The notes: generated by a model from the sequence alone, not told the origin. A stretch of DNA of 64,000 nt from Lactobacillus sp. (GCA_022483245.1 JAKVNR010000001.1:1116001-1180000), one strand, 5' to 3'; shown: positions 1-8,603, numbered from the stretch's first letter. Numbers and translations are program-made.

Positions 1-340
1 CTGCCAGCAGCAGACTCATCCCCATCGTGCCTAAAAAGGCAAGACTGGCCACTTTTACTGGGTTAACTTGTCCATGCGGTCCGCGCCGGCGCTGATGCTG
101 TTTGCCAAACAAAGAAAAGTCGATTTCCATCCCTGACAAAAACAGCAGCATCATCACACCTAAGTTAGACAGAAATGAAATATTGCTGGTCGTATGCAGC
201 AAGTTGAACCCGCTTTTGCCTAAGATAATCCCAACCACAATTTCGGCAACTGCGGTTGGCACCTGTCTCACTTGGAACCGGGCCATCAGAATTGGCACCA
301 GCAAAGCGGCGACAACAACTAGCAGCAAGGATAAGCGCAT
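1..340 (-). CDS. CPA2-family Na+(K+)/H+ antiporter, N-terminal part (cut by window edge)
   Basis: Not in the ORF track because it runs off the window. Reading the minus strand from an ATG at 340-338 gives MRLSLLLVVVAALLVPILMA, then a typical CPA2 antiporter start: membrane segment 1, the QVPTAVAEIVVGIILGKSG stretch, and a second segment LGVMMLLFLSGMEIDF. These match the first two helices of KefB/NapA-type monovalent cation:proton antiporters. An AAGGAG ribosome binding site lies about 7 bases upstream of the ATG. Only about 113 residues are visible, so the presence of a TrkA-N domain and the ion specificity cannot be judged. The plus-strand ORF at 102-386 is a shadow of this gene. Confidence 0.8.
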   Translation of the reverse strand, partial: MRLSLLLVVVAALLVPILMARFQVRQVPTAVAEIVVGIILGKSGFNLLHTTSNISFLSNLGVMMLLFLSGMEIDFSLFGKQHQRRRGPHGQVNPVKVASLAFLGTMGMSLLLA

Positions 341-375
341 CTTGAAACTCCTTTCACACAATCATCTTATTTTAC

Positions 376-411
376 CAAAAAAATAGTCAGTGCCCTGGTC
401 AGGACGCTGAC
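376..411 (-). terminator. Rho-independent terminator after the GH25 lysozyme gene
   Basis: An imperfect stem of about 11 bp (GTCAGTGCCCT / AGGACGCTGAC, loop GGTC) is followed on the minus strand by a run of seven T. It lies just past the stop of the 436-1908 gene. Confidence 0.65.
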
Positions 412-435
412 TAAATTTATTTGCGTTAATTAAAA

Positions 436-1908
436 TTATTGACTGATGACTACGTAGCTGCCGTCAATCCATTGGTTGCCGCCTAAGTTGTACCAAATTT
501 TGCCGTTGTTTAACACAACCCGCTTGAAAATCTTCCAAGACGTACCATGTTGCAGACGGCGGCCACTGAACTTAGCATTATTGCCATAGCCATACCACAA
601 GTTGACACCATAGCCTGGAATATAGTTAATTCGGCCAATTGCACGATAATTAGTTTCTCCCGTTGATAAATTATCACCATTGTGGCTGCTGCTACCGGAA
701 TCATCCTTCTTATTTTCAGGAATGCTTGCAAAGCCGGTAACCATGACATAACGTCCATCAACCCATTGATTGCCACCCAAGTTGTACCACCAGTTACCAT
801 TAACTTGGCTCTTAGCAGTTACTTTCCATCTTGAACCATTGTTCAAATATTTACCGGTAGTTTTGCCTTGTGGGGCATTCCACACAGCAATTGGACTAGT
901 AAATGAAACAGTCGCAATTGGATCGCCAGTATCTACCCGCTTACCGCCATTGTTAGTTGGCTTGCTAGTGTTGTTAGTTTGATTGTGCGGAGTAACTGCA
1001 CTAGAAGAAGTTAATGGAACTAAAGAAATGTTACCATCAACGTATTGACCGCGCCAATTATCAGTAAACTGCCAAATAGCTACACCGTCCATTGATGGGA
1101 AGTAGTCAAAGTTTGGCGTATCAATTCTGCCAGAAGTTGCATATGAGGCAACCCAGATAGAGGTAGGGAATGAACTGTTAATTGTGGCCGTGTTCAAATT
1201 GTTCCGCAATAAGTAGGCACCAGAATAAATCAACGGCAGGTAGCCAGCATTTTTAACTTGTCTCATAAAAGCTAAAACAGCAGTAGTATTAGCATCCCGC
1301 GAACCGTTAACGTAGTTTCCGTCACCAGTTTCCCAGTCACAAGCTAAATAAGAACCGGTTGACAAGCCCATTGACTTAGCAGCTGAAATTGCGTAGTTAG
1401 CTTCGCTGACAGCTGCGGACGCATTAGAACCAAAAGTAGCAAAGTGATATGCCATGACCATCATGTCGTTAGCCTTAGCTGAAGCAATTTGAGCTGAGGC
1501 CTTCGGGTTACGGTATGAGGTACCTTCAGAAGTTTTAACAATTGCAAATTGGGCACCATTTTGTGCATAACCGGACATGTTGGTACTTTGGTAGCTGGCT
1601 ACATCAACACCGTAAGAGCGAGCAGCTACTTGGTTTGATTGAGCTAAAACTTGCACATGTTGTTCTTCTGGCTTAACGCTGTAGGATGTGGTTTGTACGC
1701 TAGCAGCATTTGCAGACGTTGTTTGTGCAGATATATCCGTATTAGCAGTTTGTGCTTGATTAATAGTGTCAGTCGTCTGTTCATTTTGATTAGTTTGAAC
1801 AGTAGCTGAAGGTTGCACAGTTGCAGCTTGAGCTGAGTGACCATTCCAAGCCATTAAACCAGCTAAAGCCGCTGTACATACCATCGCAGTTGTTAATTGT
1901 TTCTTCAT
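436..1908 (-). CDS. Secreted GH25 lysozyme with two C-terminal SLAP domains
   Basis: A 490-residue muramidase that should cleave the MurNAc-GlcNAc bond of peptidoglycan while held in the wall by the S-layer attachment domains. It has a signal peptide (residues 1-28, cleavage near HSAQA-AT) and a Gln/Thr-rich linker to about residue 95. The GH25 barrel spans about 98-300: GVDVASYQ at its start and the acidic CDWETGDG motif carry the expected catalytic Asp/Glu. Two SLAP repeats follow (about 325-390 and 420-490), each ending in WYNLGGNQWIDG or similar. It is followed 31 bp upstream on the same strand by the GH73 gene, so the two autolysins may be co-transcribed. The family assignment is secure; the exact physiological role (growth, separation, defence) is inferred. 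Confidence 0.92.
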   Translation of the reverse strand: MKKQLTTAMVCTAALAGLMAWNGHSAQAATVQPSATVQTNQNEQTTDTINQAQTANTDISAQTTSANAASVQTTSYSVKPEEQHVQVLAQSNQVAARSYGVDVASYQSTNMSGYAQNGAQFAIVKTSEGTSYRNPKASAQIASAKANDMMVMAYHFATFGSNASAAVSEANYAISAAKSMGLSTGSYLACDWETGDGNYVNGSRDANTTAVLAFMRQVKNAGYLPLIYSGAYLLRNNLNTATINSSFPTSIWVASYATSGRIDTPNFDYFPSMDGVAIWQFTDNWRGQYVDGNISLVPLTSSSAVTPHNQTNNTSKPTNNGGKRVDTGDPIATVSFTSPIAVWNAPQGKTTGKYLNNGSRWKVTAKSQVNGNWWYNLGGNQWVDGRYVMVTGFASIPENKKDDSGSSSHNGDNLSTGETNYRAIGRINYIPGYGVNLWYGYGNNAKFSGRRLQHGTSWKIFKRVVLNNGKIWYNLGGNQWIDGSYVVISQ

Positions 1909-1939
1909 TAAATTTATTCTCCTATTTTGCTTGCTTATT

Positions 1940-3550
1940 TTACTTTTGAATCAGCAAATACTTTGCTGGGACCCATTGGTTGCCGCCTAAGTTGTACCAA
2001 GCTTCTCCCTTGATCCAGGTCATGCCAAAGAATTTCCAGTGGCTGCCAGAAGGCAGATATTTCTTAGTAGCTTTACTGCCTGGCTCAGACCAAACCAGCA
2101 CGCCATAGCCATCAATGTAATTGATTTTTGCAGTCCCGGTAACTTTAGTCACTTGAGAAGTTGCCTTGGGCTTTACAGCATTTTCTGTCTTAGTAACGCG
2201 CGATGTGCTGACATACTCGCTATCAATCCATTGATTGCCACCTAAGTTGTACCATTTATGGCTATTAACATAAGCATAACCATATGTCTTCCAACTGGAG
2301 CCATGTGGTAAATACTTACCCTTAATGGCACCCTTGCCAGGCTGTGACCAAACAGCAATGCCATAGCCTGGCTTGTAGTTAATATATGCCACACTGCGTT
2401 CTTTGGTCATTTGAACCTTGGAAGTGTCATTTTCTGATTTAGGTTGGGTGATATTATTAATATTTTTTACGGTACCAGGTGCAGCAGTATACTTTGCCAT
2501 AATCCATTGGTTAGTACCAACTTTGTACCATTTTTGCCCATTTACTACAGCGTAAGCTGAGTACAGCCAAGTGGTACCATGACGCAGCATTGCCCCAGTA
2601 GTATGGCCACCAGGCTGATTCCAAACGGCAATATCATACCCAGGCTTGTAATTAATCTGAACTTTGCCCTTTGCCTTTACTTCCTTGTAAGTAGTCGTAG
2701 TAGAGGAAGTGTTTTTATTGCTGCTGGTATTGCCACTACCGCTAATTGGTTTGCTTGTACTGCCTAAAGCAGAGGCATCAATCCAGCCATAGTTAGTTTT
2801 TGCAAACTTAGAGCCATTGTAATTAGTAATGTATTCGGTAACAGTTACTCTTTGGCCTGCTTTCAGCGTGCCAGTTTGTTTAGCAACGCTTGGGTCAGTC
2901 GGCCAGTTGTACACTGCTACTGCCCGTTTAGCAGTCGCTGCTTGGTTGACATAGCTAATCTGCGGATCGTATTGGTTCAAATTGTAAGCAGCAATGATTG
3001 AATTCAATTGCGCTGTATAATTTGGTGCAGTTGCATAAGCCTTCAAACCCGCGGTAGCTTGCCGATAGGAAGCCGCATTTTCCAGCCACACATTAATGTA
3101 GTATTGCGGGTTATTTCTAATAACTGCCCCGTTATCTTCAAACGAAGCTTGGTAATTTGGATATTTTCTAAATTGAGCGTTGGTATTGTAGTAGCCATTG
3201 CTGCCATACTCGCCGGTATTCATGTTGACCGACTGGCCGTTATATGAGCCTTTAATACCAAACAAGTTGTAGTTTGGAGCTTGGGCCAGCTGTGATTGTC
3301 CCCAGCCGGACTCCAAAATCGCCTGCGCTAGCATAACAGACGGATAAACCCCGTATTTGTAGGCAGCTGCTTGGGCTTGTGGTATCGCTGATTGCAAAAA
3401 CGAATTTTGACTAGCAGATAAAGCCGCCTCTGCCACGTGAGTAGCAGCGTAATGCGGGGCTAACGATGATGAAAGACTGTTGGTAACTGGCACAGCTGCA
3501 GAGGACAACAAGGCTGCGGTAGCAAAGCCAGTGATTAATCTTCTCTTCAT
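1940..3550 (-). CDS. Secreted GH73 N-acetylglucosaminidase with three SLAP domains
   Basis: A 536-residue autolysin. It has a signal peptide (1 to about 36). The glucosaminidase domain (about 45-200) carries the catalytic glutamate in AILESGWGQS and the NLFGIKG motif. An SH3-like segment (about 205-265, AVAVYNWP to YGWIDAS) and a Ser/Thr linker precede three SLAP repeats, at about 300-355, 385-440 and 475-536, each with the INYKPGY.. / WYNLGGNQW signature. The start is fixed by GAGGAGG 8 bases before the ATG. Members of the family hydrolyse the GlcNAc-MurNAc bond and separate daughter cells; anchoring through the SLAP repeats is inferred from their similarity to S-layer C termini. It is the probable first gene of a two-gene minus-strand autolysin operon. 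Confidence 0.92.
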   Translation of the reverse strand: MKRRLITGFATAALLSSAAVPVTNSLSSSLAPHYAATHVAEAALSASQNSFLQSAIPQAQAAAYKYGVYPSVMLAQAILESGWGQSQLAQAPNYNLFGIKGSYNGQSVNMNTGEYGSNGYYNTNAQFRKYPNYQASFEDNGAVIRNNPQYYINVWLENAASYRQATAGLKAYATAPNYTAQLNSIIAAYNLNQYDPQISYVNQAATAKRAVAVYNWPTDPSVAKQTGTLKAGQRVTVTEYITNYNGSKFAKTNYGWIDASALGSTSKPISGSGNTSSNKNTSSTTTTYKEVKAKGKVQINYKPGYDIAVWNQPGGHTTGAMLRHGTTWLYSAYAVVNGQKWYKVGTNQWIMAKYTAAPGTVKNINNITQPKSENDTSKVQMTKERSVAYINYKPGYGIAVWSQPGKGAIKGKYLPHGSSWKTYGYAYVNSHKWYNLGGNQWIDSEYVSTSRVTKTENAVKPKATSQVTKVTGTAKINYIDGYGVLVWSEPGSKATKKYLPSGSHWKFFGMTWIKGEAWYNLGGNQWVPAKYLLIQK

Positions 3551-3722
3551 ATTTCCTCCTCAAATTCACACACCCTTATCGTAACAGGGGCATTTAGCAG
3601 GAACAACCGAACATATATTCTGTTATGAAACGGTAATATTTCGCCGTTTAAAAGGAATTTGCGTAATAAAAAAAGTTATTTATCATTAACTAGGAAGGTA
3701 CTCAAAGAGAGGTAAAAGAAAA

Positions 3723-4439
3723 TTGTGTAGTAATCAAAAATTTCATCATTATATTGCTTTACTAGATTGTACTTATTCTGCCGCATTTGAATTTCTTCAA
3801 AAACAATACGGACGTGTCAAAGACGACTATTTTCATGAGCAATCATATGAACGATTTAAACAGGGAAAAATTAAAAATATTACACGTGGTAATTATTCAA
3901 GAACAAACCAAGGATTGGTTGTCCATCACTATTATGAAAATGAAATTCCTAATCTTTCTAGACCAAGTGTCATAAAACAAAAAAATGTAAGTTTTTCAAA
4001 ACAAAAAAGAATCAATTTAGTTTATTGTGATTTCTTTGAACATTTAATTTTACATGCACTTATTTCAAAAGAACAAAATAATAAAGAACTCGTACATGCA
4101 CTTATTTCAAAAGAACAAAACAATAAAGAACTCGTACATGCACTTATTTCAAAAGAACAAAACAATAAAGAACTCGTACATGCACTTATTTCAAAAGAAC
4201 AAAACGATAAAGAACTCGGATTTTTGGGATACAAAAATGGTATTTTCCCGCGCTTATATAAATGGTATGTAGAAGGTAAGGAGCCGAAGCAAAAGTGGCT
4301 CATGAATTGCTTTAATACAGCTTGGTTAAATAAAAATGATGCAATTAACATATTACGTAAAAGTATTATGTTATTGCCAAAGTGCTATAAGGACGAAAGA
4401 CACTGTCAATTCTTTTGTGTAAATAAATCTTTCCGATAG
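3723..4439 (+). CDS. HNH-like hypothetical protein, 3' end replaced by IS sequence
   Basis: An AT-rich gene unlike its neighbours, suggesting transfer. The start is a TTG preceded by GAGAGGT. The protein has an HNH-like pattern (LVVHHYYENE, then RINLVYCDFFEHLILH), which I recall from small endonuclease-like hypothetical proteins of lactobacilli and streptococci, but I cannot confirm nuclease activity. Directly after the second His motif the chain is expanded by four near-identical 14-residue units (HALISKEQNNKELV). The last intact codons are YKDE. An IS256-type element is inserted there, and the final residues shown in the ORF (RHCQFF...) are read from the IS inverted repeat. Removing the IS and one target copy restores a frame ending ...YKDEMLKKYKL at 5801. 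Function may therefore be impaired. Confidence 0.6.
   Translation: MCSNQKFHHYIALLDCTYSAAFEFLQKQYGRVKDDYFHEQSYERFKQGKIKNITRGNYSRTNQGLVVHHYYENEIPNLSRPSVIKQKNVSFSKQKRINLVYCDFFEHLILHALISKEQNNKELVHALISKEQNNKELVHALISKEQNNKELVHALISKEQNDKELGFLGYKNGIFPRLYKWYVEGKEPKQKWLMNCFNTAWLNKNDAINILRKSIMLLPKCYKDERHCQFFCVNKSFR
4053..4220 (+). repeat. Four tandem 42-bp repeats, in frame
   Basis: Unit starts lie at 4053, 4095, 4137 and 4179, each beginning CATGCACTTATTTCAAAAGA. Units 2 and 3 are identical; units 1 and 4 differ by one or a few bases. The period is divisible by three, so copy changes add or remove 14 residues without shifting frame. The array is open in several frames, which explains the shadow ORFs here. 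Confidence 0.97.
4391..4398. repeat. Left target site duplication of the IS256 element
   Basis: GGACGAAA here matches GGACGAAA at 5771-5778 exactly. The two copies flank the element bounded by terminal inverted repeats, and 8 bp is a usual duplication size for the IS256 family. Confidence 0.85.
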
Positions 4440-5770
4440 GTTGATTCTTTAATTATGTTTTAATCGAAGTATGATTCCAACGTGTCTGTCACCTGACCAA
4501 AGCCTTTATGAGTCCGATTGGCATTCCGGTCGTTGTAGCCGATAGCCTGTACACCTAAGAAGTTGTCTAGGGACTCTTCAGTTGGAAATTCTGACTTTGG
4601 CTTTGTCTTGCGTTTGATCATGTTGTTTATCGACTCGATCATGTTCGTTGAGTAGATCGAGGGCCGAATCTGCTTAGGGTACTGGTAAAAGACCAGCAGG
4701 TCTTCCTCAATCTTCTGCAGATTCTTGATCATGCTTGAGTATTTTGAGTCGTATTTGTCATAGAAAGCGTGGAGAACCGTTTCTGCCTCTTTTAAGCTAG
4801 ATTGCTTGATTGCTTATGAACTTGCTTGAAGTCGTCCAGAGCCTCTTTATGATCGCTTACACGGACTTTTCCCTTGATATTTCGCATGACATGAACTAGG
4901 CAACGTTGGAATTTAGATTTTGGGTAATACTGCTTTAGCATGTCTTTAATGCCTACAAACCCATCTGATAGGAATAGCTCAACCTGCTCAAGGCCGCGTT
5001 CCTTGAAGTTGGAAATCATTTCACCCCAAATTTCGATATTCTCCACCGGGGCAATACGATAATCAATGATCTCCTTATGGCCATTAGGCTTAATCCCAAC
5101 AGCCACATAGACTGCCTCACGCTGGTACGTATCTCTACGCAGAGGAATGTAAGTGGCGTCGAGATACACGCAGAAGAACTTGTCGCTCAGCTGACGTTGG
5201 TGATATCTTTCGACCTGGCTGGCAACCTGCTTAGAGATGTTGGAGACAGTGCCAGCTGAGTAATAGCTGCCATACATTTTCTCAATCAAATCAGAGATCT
5301 CCCGGGTCGTTACGCCATGCGAATAGAGCTGAATCACGGTTGCTTCTAGCGTATCAGTGTGTTGGCCGTATGCTGGGAGAGTATGTTGGTGAAACTCACC
5401 TTTTCTGTCCCGAGGAACTTGAACTCTGATCGGTCCGAATTGAGTTTTAACTTGTCTAAAATAGCTACCGTTTCTAGAGTTTCCAGAGTTCCAACCCTCT
5501 CGAGCATAGGGATCATAACCAAGAAAGGCAGTCAATTCGCTTTCTAGGAGTTGATCGAGTCCTTCTTCAAGCTGAGTACGCATGAATTCATCGAATTTCT
5601 CTTTGTTCAATAGCGCATTGAGGCATTCTTTGTTAAATCAGTCATAGGGGATTCCCTTTCGTATTGATAGTATTCAAATCAATTATACGGAAAGGGAGTC
5701 CCTTTTTTATACCCAATTGGAATTTAGTTTAAGGAACTGTTCATCCTTACACATAAAATTATACAGTTCC
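4399..5770 (-). mobile_element. IS256-family insertion sequence, 1372 bp
   Basis: The ends are defined by terminal inverted repeats that match at 17 of 24 positions (left GACACTGTCAATTCTTTTGT; right, read inward, GGAACTGTATAATTTTATGT) and by an exact 8-bp target duplication. One transposase gene fills it on the minus strand. Between the right end and the transposase start is a long inverted repeat (GGGGATTCCCTTTC.. / ..GAAAGGGAGTCCC, 5646-5704) that could stop incoming transcription or hide the transposase ribosome binding site. The element is probably no longer autonomous because the transposase is frameshifted. Confidence 0.88.
4460..5645 (-). pseudogene. IS256-family DDE transposase, frameshifted
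   Basis: Two ORFs, 4792-5610 and 4460-4732, are parts of one mutator-type transposase of about 395 codons. The catalytic Asp residues are visible in VYLDATYIPL and LFLSDGFVGIKD, and the Glu in TNMIESINN. The frame breaks near 4795-4800: after VHKQSS an apparent 8-nt insertion (AATCTAGC next to an existing AGC) leads to a stop, while the continuing sequence SLKEAETVLHAFY lies in another frame. A second break near 5628 seems to lack one A: an ATG at 5645-5643 gives MTDLTK, and the main frame resumes with CLNALLNKEKF. IS256 transposases are normally a single ORF, so this looks like decay and not programmed frameshifting. Confidence 0.85.
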
Positions 5771-5778
5771 GGACGAAA
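5771..5778. repeat. Right target site duplication of the IS256 element
   Basis: GGACGAAA, identical to 4391-4398. The bases after it (TGCTGAAAAAATAC...) continue the interrupted HNH-like gene in frame to a TAG at 5799-5801. Confidence 0.85.
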
Positions 5779-5879
5779 TGCTGAAAAAATACAAATTATA
5801 GTAGAATTGTATATATTTAACCGAAAATATTCATTTTAAAATTGATATGGTCTACATTTAATCAAATTTCAATATCAAT

Positions 5880-6287
5880 ATGTACGCAAAAATCAAAACA
5901 CTCCTTAAATCAGAAAGTTTCCGGCAATTAGTCGTTTATGTCTTAATCGGTGGTTTAGGCTTAATTGTCGACTTTGGCATCTTTACTTTGCTAGTCCACT
6001 TCAATATGAACGTTGAGCTGGCAAACTTCATTAGTTCATCTTGCGGGTTGATCAACAACTTCTTCTGGAACAGCTATTTCAATTTCAAAGTTCACGACCA
6101 CCTGCTTAGACGCTTTGTTGAATACTACTTGGTCGGGCAAATTACAACTGTCTTTACAACTGCCTGCCTGTTCGTCTTCGTCAACATGCTGCATTTTGAC
6201 AAGATTATCGTCAAAGTTATTTCGACTTTCGTAGCAACGATGATTCAGTTCATCATCAACAAGGTCATCACCTTTAAGAAGAAGTAA
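5880..6287 (+). CDS. gtrA: GtrA-family membrane protein
   Basis: A 135-residue protein with four predicted membrane helices (LVVYVLIGGLGLIVDFGIFTLL, ELANFISSSCGLINNFFWN, VGQITTVFTTACLFVFV, IVKVISTFVATMIQFIINK) and the family hallmark FxWNxxxxF near the end of helix 2. GtrA-type proteins are thought to flip undecaprenyl-phosphate-linked sugars or otherwise act beside a GtrB glycosyltransferase, which is exactly the next gene (20 bp away). No convincing ribosome binding site precedes this ATG, so the start is less certain than the family. Confidence 0.85.
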   Translation: MYAKIKTLLKSESFRQLVVYVLIGGLGLIVDFGIFTLLVHFNMNVELANFISSSCGLINNFFWNSYFNFKVHDHLLRRFVEYYLVGQITTVFTTACLFVFVNMLHFDKIIVKVISTFVATMIQFIINKVITFKKK

Positions 6288-6307
6288 GTTATCAAAGAGG
6301 CATTAAT

Positions 6308-7240
6308 ATGAAAACTTTATCAATTATTGTTCCTTGCTATAACGAAGAAGAAACTGTCCCCCTGTTCTACCCTGCTGTCGAAAAAATCATGAACACAATC
6401 GAGGGGCTAGAGCCAGAATATTGGTTTGTCAACGATGGGTCAGCTGATAAAACTTTGCTAAAATTACGTGAGCTGCATGAACAAGACCCAGATCATGTCC
6501 ACTACATTTCGTTTTCACGCAACTTCGGTAAAGAAAGCGCGCTGTATGCAGGTTTGCAAGCAGCAACTGGCGACTATGTCGTTGTTATGGACGCTGACTT
6601 GCAAGACCCACCAGAGTTTTTACCGCAAATGTTCCAGCTGCTTGAAACAGGCGAATACGATTGTATCGGCACGCGGCGGGTTGACCGGACTGGTGAAGCC
6701 AAATTTAAGTCCTTCTTAAGCGACATGTTCTATAAGGTCGTTAATAAAATTTCTAGCACGCAAATCGTGCCAGGTGCCCGCGACTACCGGATGATGACGC
6801 GGCAGATGATCGATGCGGTCTTGTCACTAAAGGAATACAACCGCTTTTCAAAAGGCATCTTTTCTTGGGTCGGTTTTCGGACTAAATATCTTGATTACCA
6901 CAATGTCGAACGGGTCGCTGGTGAAACCGACTGGACTACTTGGAAATTGTTCAAGTATGCCATGGACGGGATTGCTGATTTCTCCGAAGCTCCACTAAAT
7001 ATGGCAGTTTGGTTAGGAACGACTTCTTCGATTGTTGCCTTGATTGGTCTGATTGTCGTCATCATTAGAAAAATCGTCCACCCCACTTCCAGCATTCTAG
7101 GCTGGGCATCCCTGGTCTGCATTATCTTGCTATTGGGGGGGATTCAGCTGCTCTGTTTAGGTGTCGTTGGCAAATACATCGGCCGCATTTATGCCCAAGT
7201 TAAAGAGCGGCCAATTTATATCGTGCAAGAGAAGAAATAA
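6308..7240 (+). CDS. gtrB: GtrB/CsbB-like polyprenyl-phosphate glycosyltransferase (GT2)
   Basis: 310 residues. The N-terminal GT2 domain has the nucleotide-binding start SIIVPCYNEEE, the NDGSADKT motif and the DADLQDPPE metal-binding motif typical of dolichol/undecaprenyl-phosphate sugar transferases. Two C-terminal membrane helices (about 232-255 and 265-290) follow. It should load a sugar from a nucleotide donor onto undecaprenyl phosphate at the inner membrane face; with GtrA this supplies sugar for decorating teichoic acids or other wall polymers. No third component (a GT-C/YfhO-type transferase) is present nearby. The start has AAAGAGGC upstream. Confidence 0.9.
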   Translation: MKTLSIIVPCYNEEETVPLFYPAVEKIMNTIEGLEPEYWFVNDGSADKTLLKLRELHEQDPDHVHYISFSRNFGKESALYAGLQAATGDYVVVMDADLQDPPEFLPQMFQLLETGEYDCIGTRRVDRTGEAKFKSFLSDMFYKVVNKISSTQIVPGARDYRMMTRQMIDAVLSLKEYNRFSKGIFSWVGFRTKYLDYHNVERVAGETDWTTWKLFKYAMDGIADFSEAPLNMAVWLGTTSSIVALIGLIVVIIRKIVHPTSSILGWASLVCIILLLGGIQLLCLGVVGKYIGRIYAQVKERPIYIVQEKK

Positions 7241-7337
7241 AAACATATTTTCATAAGCATCTTTTCAATTATTCTGCTTAAAATCATTTAAATAGTGTAA
7301 AGTAGTACTGAATACCCTAGAAATTCAAGGAGAAAAA

Positions 7338-8543
7338 ATGAACAAGAAAAATACATTATGGCTGTTAGCGGTGCTGCCATTTTTATTTGGATTTACTAAT
7401 ATTGCACACCGCGGCGCAACAGAAGGAAATCAATCTTATGAACATAGTTATGCTGCTTATGATCGGGCATTATCTGAGCATGCTGACTACTTAGAACTTG
7501 ATTTAGAGCAAACCAAAGATGGTGTGCTCGTTGTCAGCCACGATGAAAACTTAAAGCGTCTTTATGGAGTTAATGCCAACATTTGCAACTTAACTTTTGC
7601 TCAATTACAACGCTATCGTAGCAAAGCAGGTGAGCCTATTCATTCCCTGCAAGAAATCTTTCAACGCTACAGCGGTGATCCTAAGATTAAGTTTATGATT
7701 GAAACTCGCGGAACAGGCGTCAATCAGCGTGGAACAGGGATGGAACATGCTCTAGTAAACTTAGTAAATCAATATGGTTTACAAAACCGAGTTTTATTTG
7801 AATCATTTACACCACAATCACTAACTATTTTGGCACAATTGGCACCAAATATTCCACGGACACTATTAGGTGGAAATTATCAAGATATTGGCAATAATCA
7901 ATATTGGGTTAGTTACGGCTACAACGCTGCTGCAGCCAATTATTTAAAACAAAGTGGGAAAAAATATTTAATCTGGGGAGTTAATGATGCAGCTGCTATG
8001 AAGAACATTGTCAACTCTGGTAATGTTGACGGCTTAATTACCGATTTCCCAGGCCGCTTAGCTCAAATCTTAGGCGTGAACTATTACCCTGCCCGTCAAA
8101 TTAACGGCTACATTGTAATTAAGTATAATGGCAAGGGCGGAGTTAATGTTTGGAATGGTTACGGCACTAACGCTGTCTTCTCTGGCCGCCGCGTAAAGAA
8201 CGGAACTAGATTGCAAGTTACCCAAGTGGCTATTCAGAATGGTAAAACTTGGTACAATTTAGGCAACAATCAATGGATTGACGGTCAGTATGCAGCCACC
8301 TACCCAATCAAACAAGTTGCAACTTCTAGCAGCGCAAGAAAATACGGAATCATTCAAATTAGATACAATCACGGCGGCGTGAACTTATGGAAAGAACCAG
8401 GCGACCGAGGCTTCACTGGACGCAGATTGCGCAATGGCAGCAGATGGCGCTACTACGCTACTACCTACATTAATGGTCGTACCTACTACAACCTTGGTGG
8501 CAACCAATGGGTTGATGGCAGATACGCAGTCAGATTACGGTAG
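7338..8543 (+). CDS. Glycerophosphodiester phosphodiesterase with two SLAP domains
   Basis: 401 residues. After a short hydrophobic N terminus (NKKNTLWLLAVLPFLFGF, signal peptide or anchor) comes a GDPD barrel: NIAHRGATEGNQSYEHS (catalytic His-Arg-Gly), YLELDLEQTKDG (metal-binding Glu/Asp) and VVSHDENLKRL (second His). Two SLAP repeats follow at about 258-322 and 338-401. The family cleaves glycerophosphodiesters to glycerol-3-phosphate. Anchoring outside the cell next to gtrAB suggests action on lipoteichoic acid or extracellular lipid head groups, which is inference. The ribosome binding site is AAGGAG, 7 bases before the ATG. Confidence 0.9.
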   Translation: MNKKNTLWLLAVLPFLFGFTNIAHRGATEGNQSYEHSYAAYDRALSEHADYLELDLEQTKDGVLVVSHDENLKRLYGVNANICNLTFAQLQRYRSKAGEPIHSLQEIFQRYSGDPKIKFMIETRGTGVNQRGTGMEHALVNLVNQYGLQNRVLFESFTPQSLTILAQLAPNIPRTLLGGNYQDIGNNQYWVSYGYNAAAANYLKQSGKKYLIWGVNDAAAMKNIVNSGNVDGLITDFPGRLAQILGVNYYPARQINGYIVIKYNGKGGVNVWNGYGTNAVFSGRRVKNGTRLQVTQVAIQNGKTWYNLGNNQWIDGQYAATYPIKQVATSSSARKYGIIQIRYNHGGVNLWKEPGDRGFTGRRLRNGSRWRYYATTYINGRTYYNLGGNQWVDGRYAVRLR

Positions 8544-8561
8544 ATTTATAATTGAGATAAA

Positions 8562-8603
8562 AAATAAGCATCGAGATTCATGAACGAATTTCGATGCTTA
8601 TTT
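8562..8603 (+). terminator. Stem-loop terminator after the GDPD gene
   Basis: AAATAAGCATCGA / TCGATGCTTATTT form a 13-bp perfect outer stem with additional pairing inside. The 3' T-tract is short, so efficiency is uncertain. Confidence 0.7.

Noticed and set aside
102-386. Plus-strand 94-aa ORF at the window start
   Set aside because: It is the shadow of the truncated CPA2 antiporter gene on the minus strand, which has the better start, family match and ribosome binding site.
4022-4351. Minus-strand and alternative-frame ORFs through the 42-bp repeats
   Set aside because: A repeat unit divisible by three keeps several frames open; only the 3723 frame has a ribosome binding site and family resemblance outside the repeats.
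4460-5610. Programmed frameshifting of the IS256 transposase
   Set aside because: IS256-type transposases are single ORFs; the break is an irregular insertion, with no slippery heptamer seen, and a second break lies near the start.
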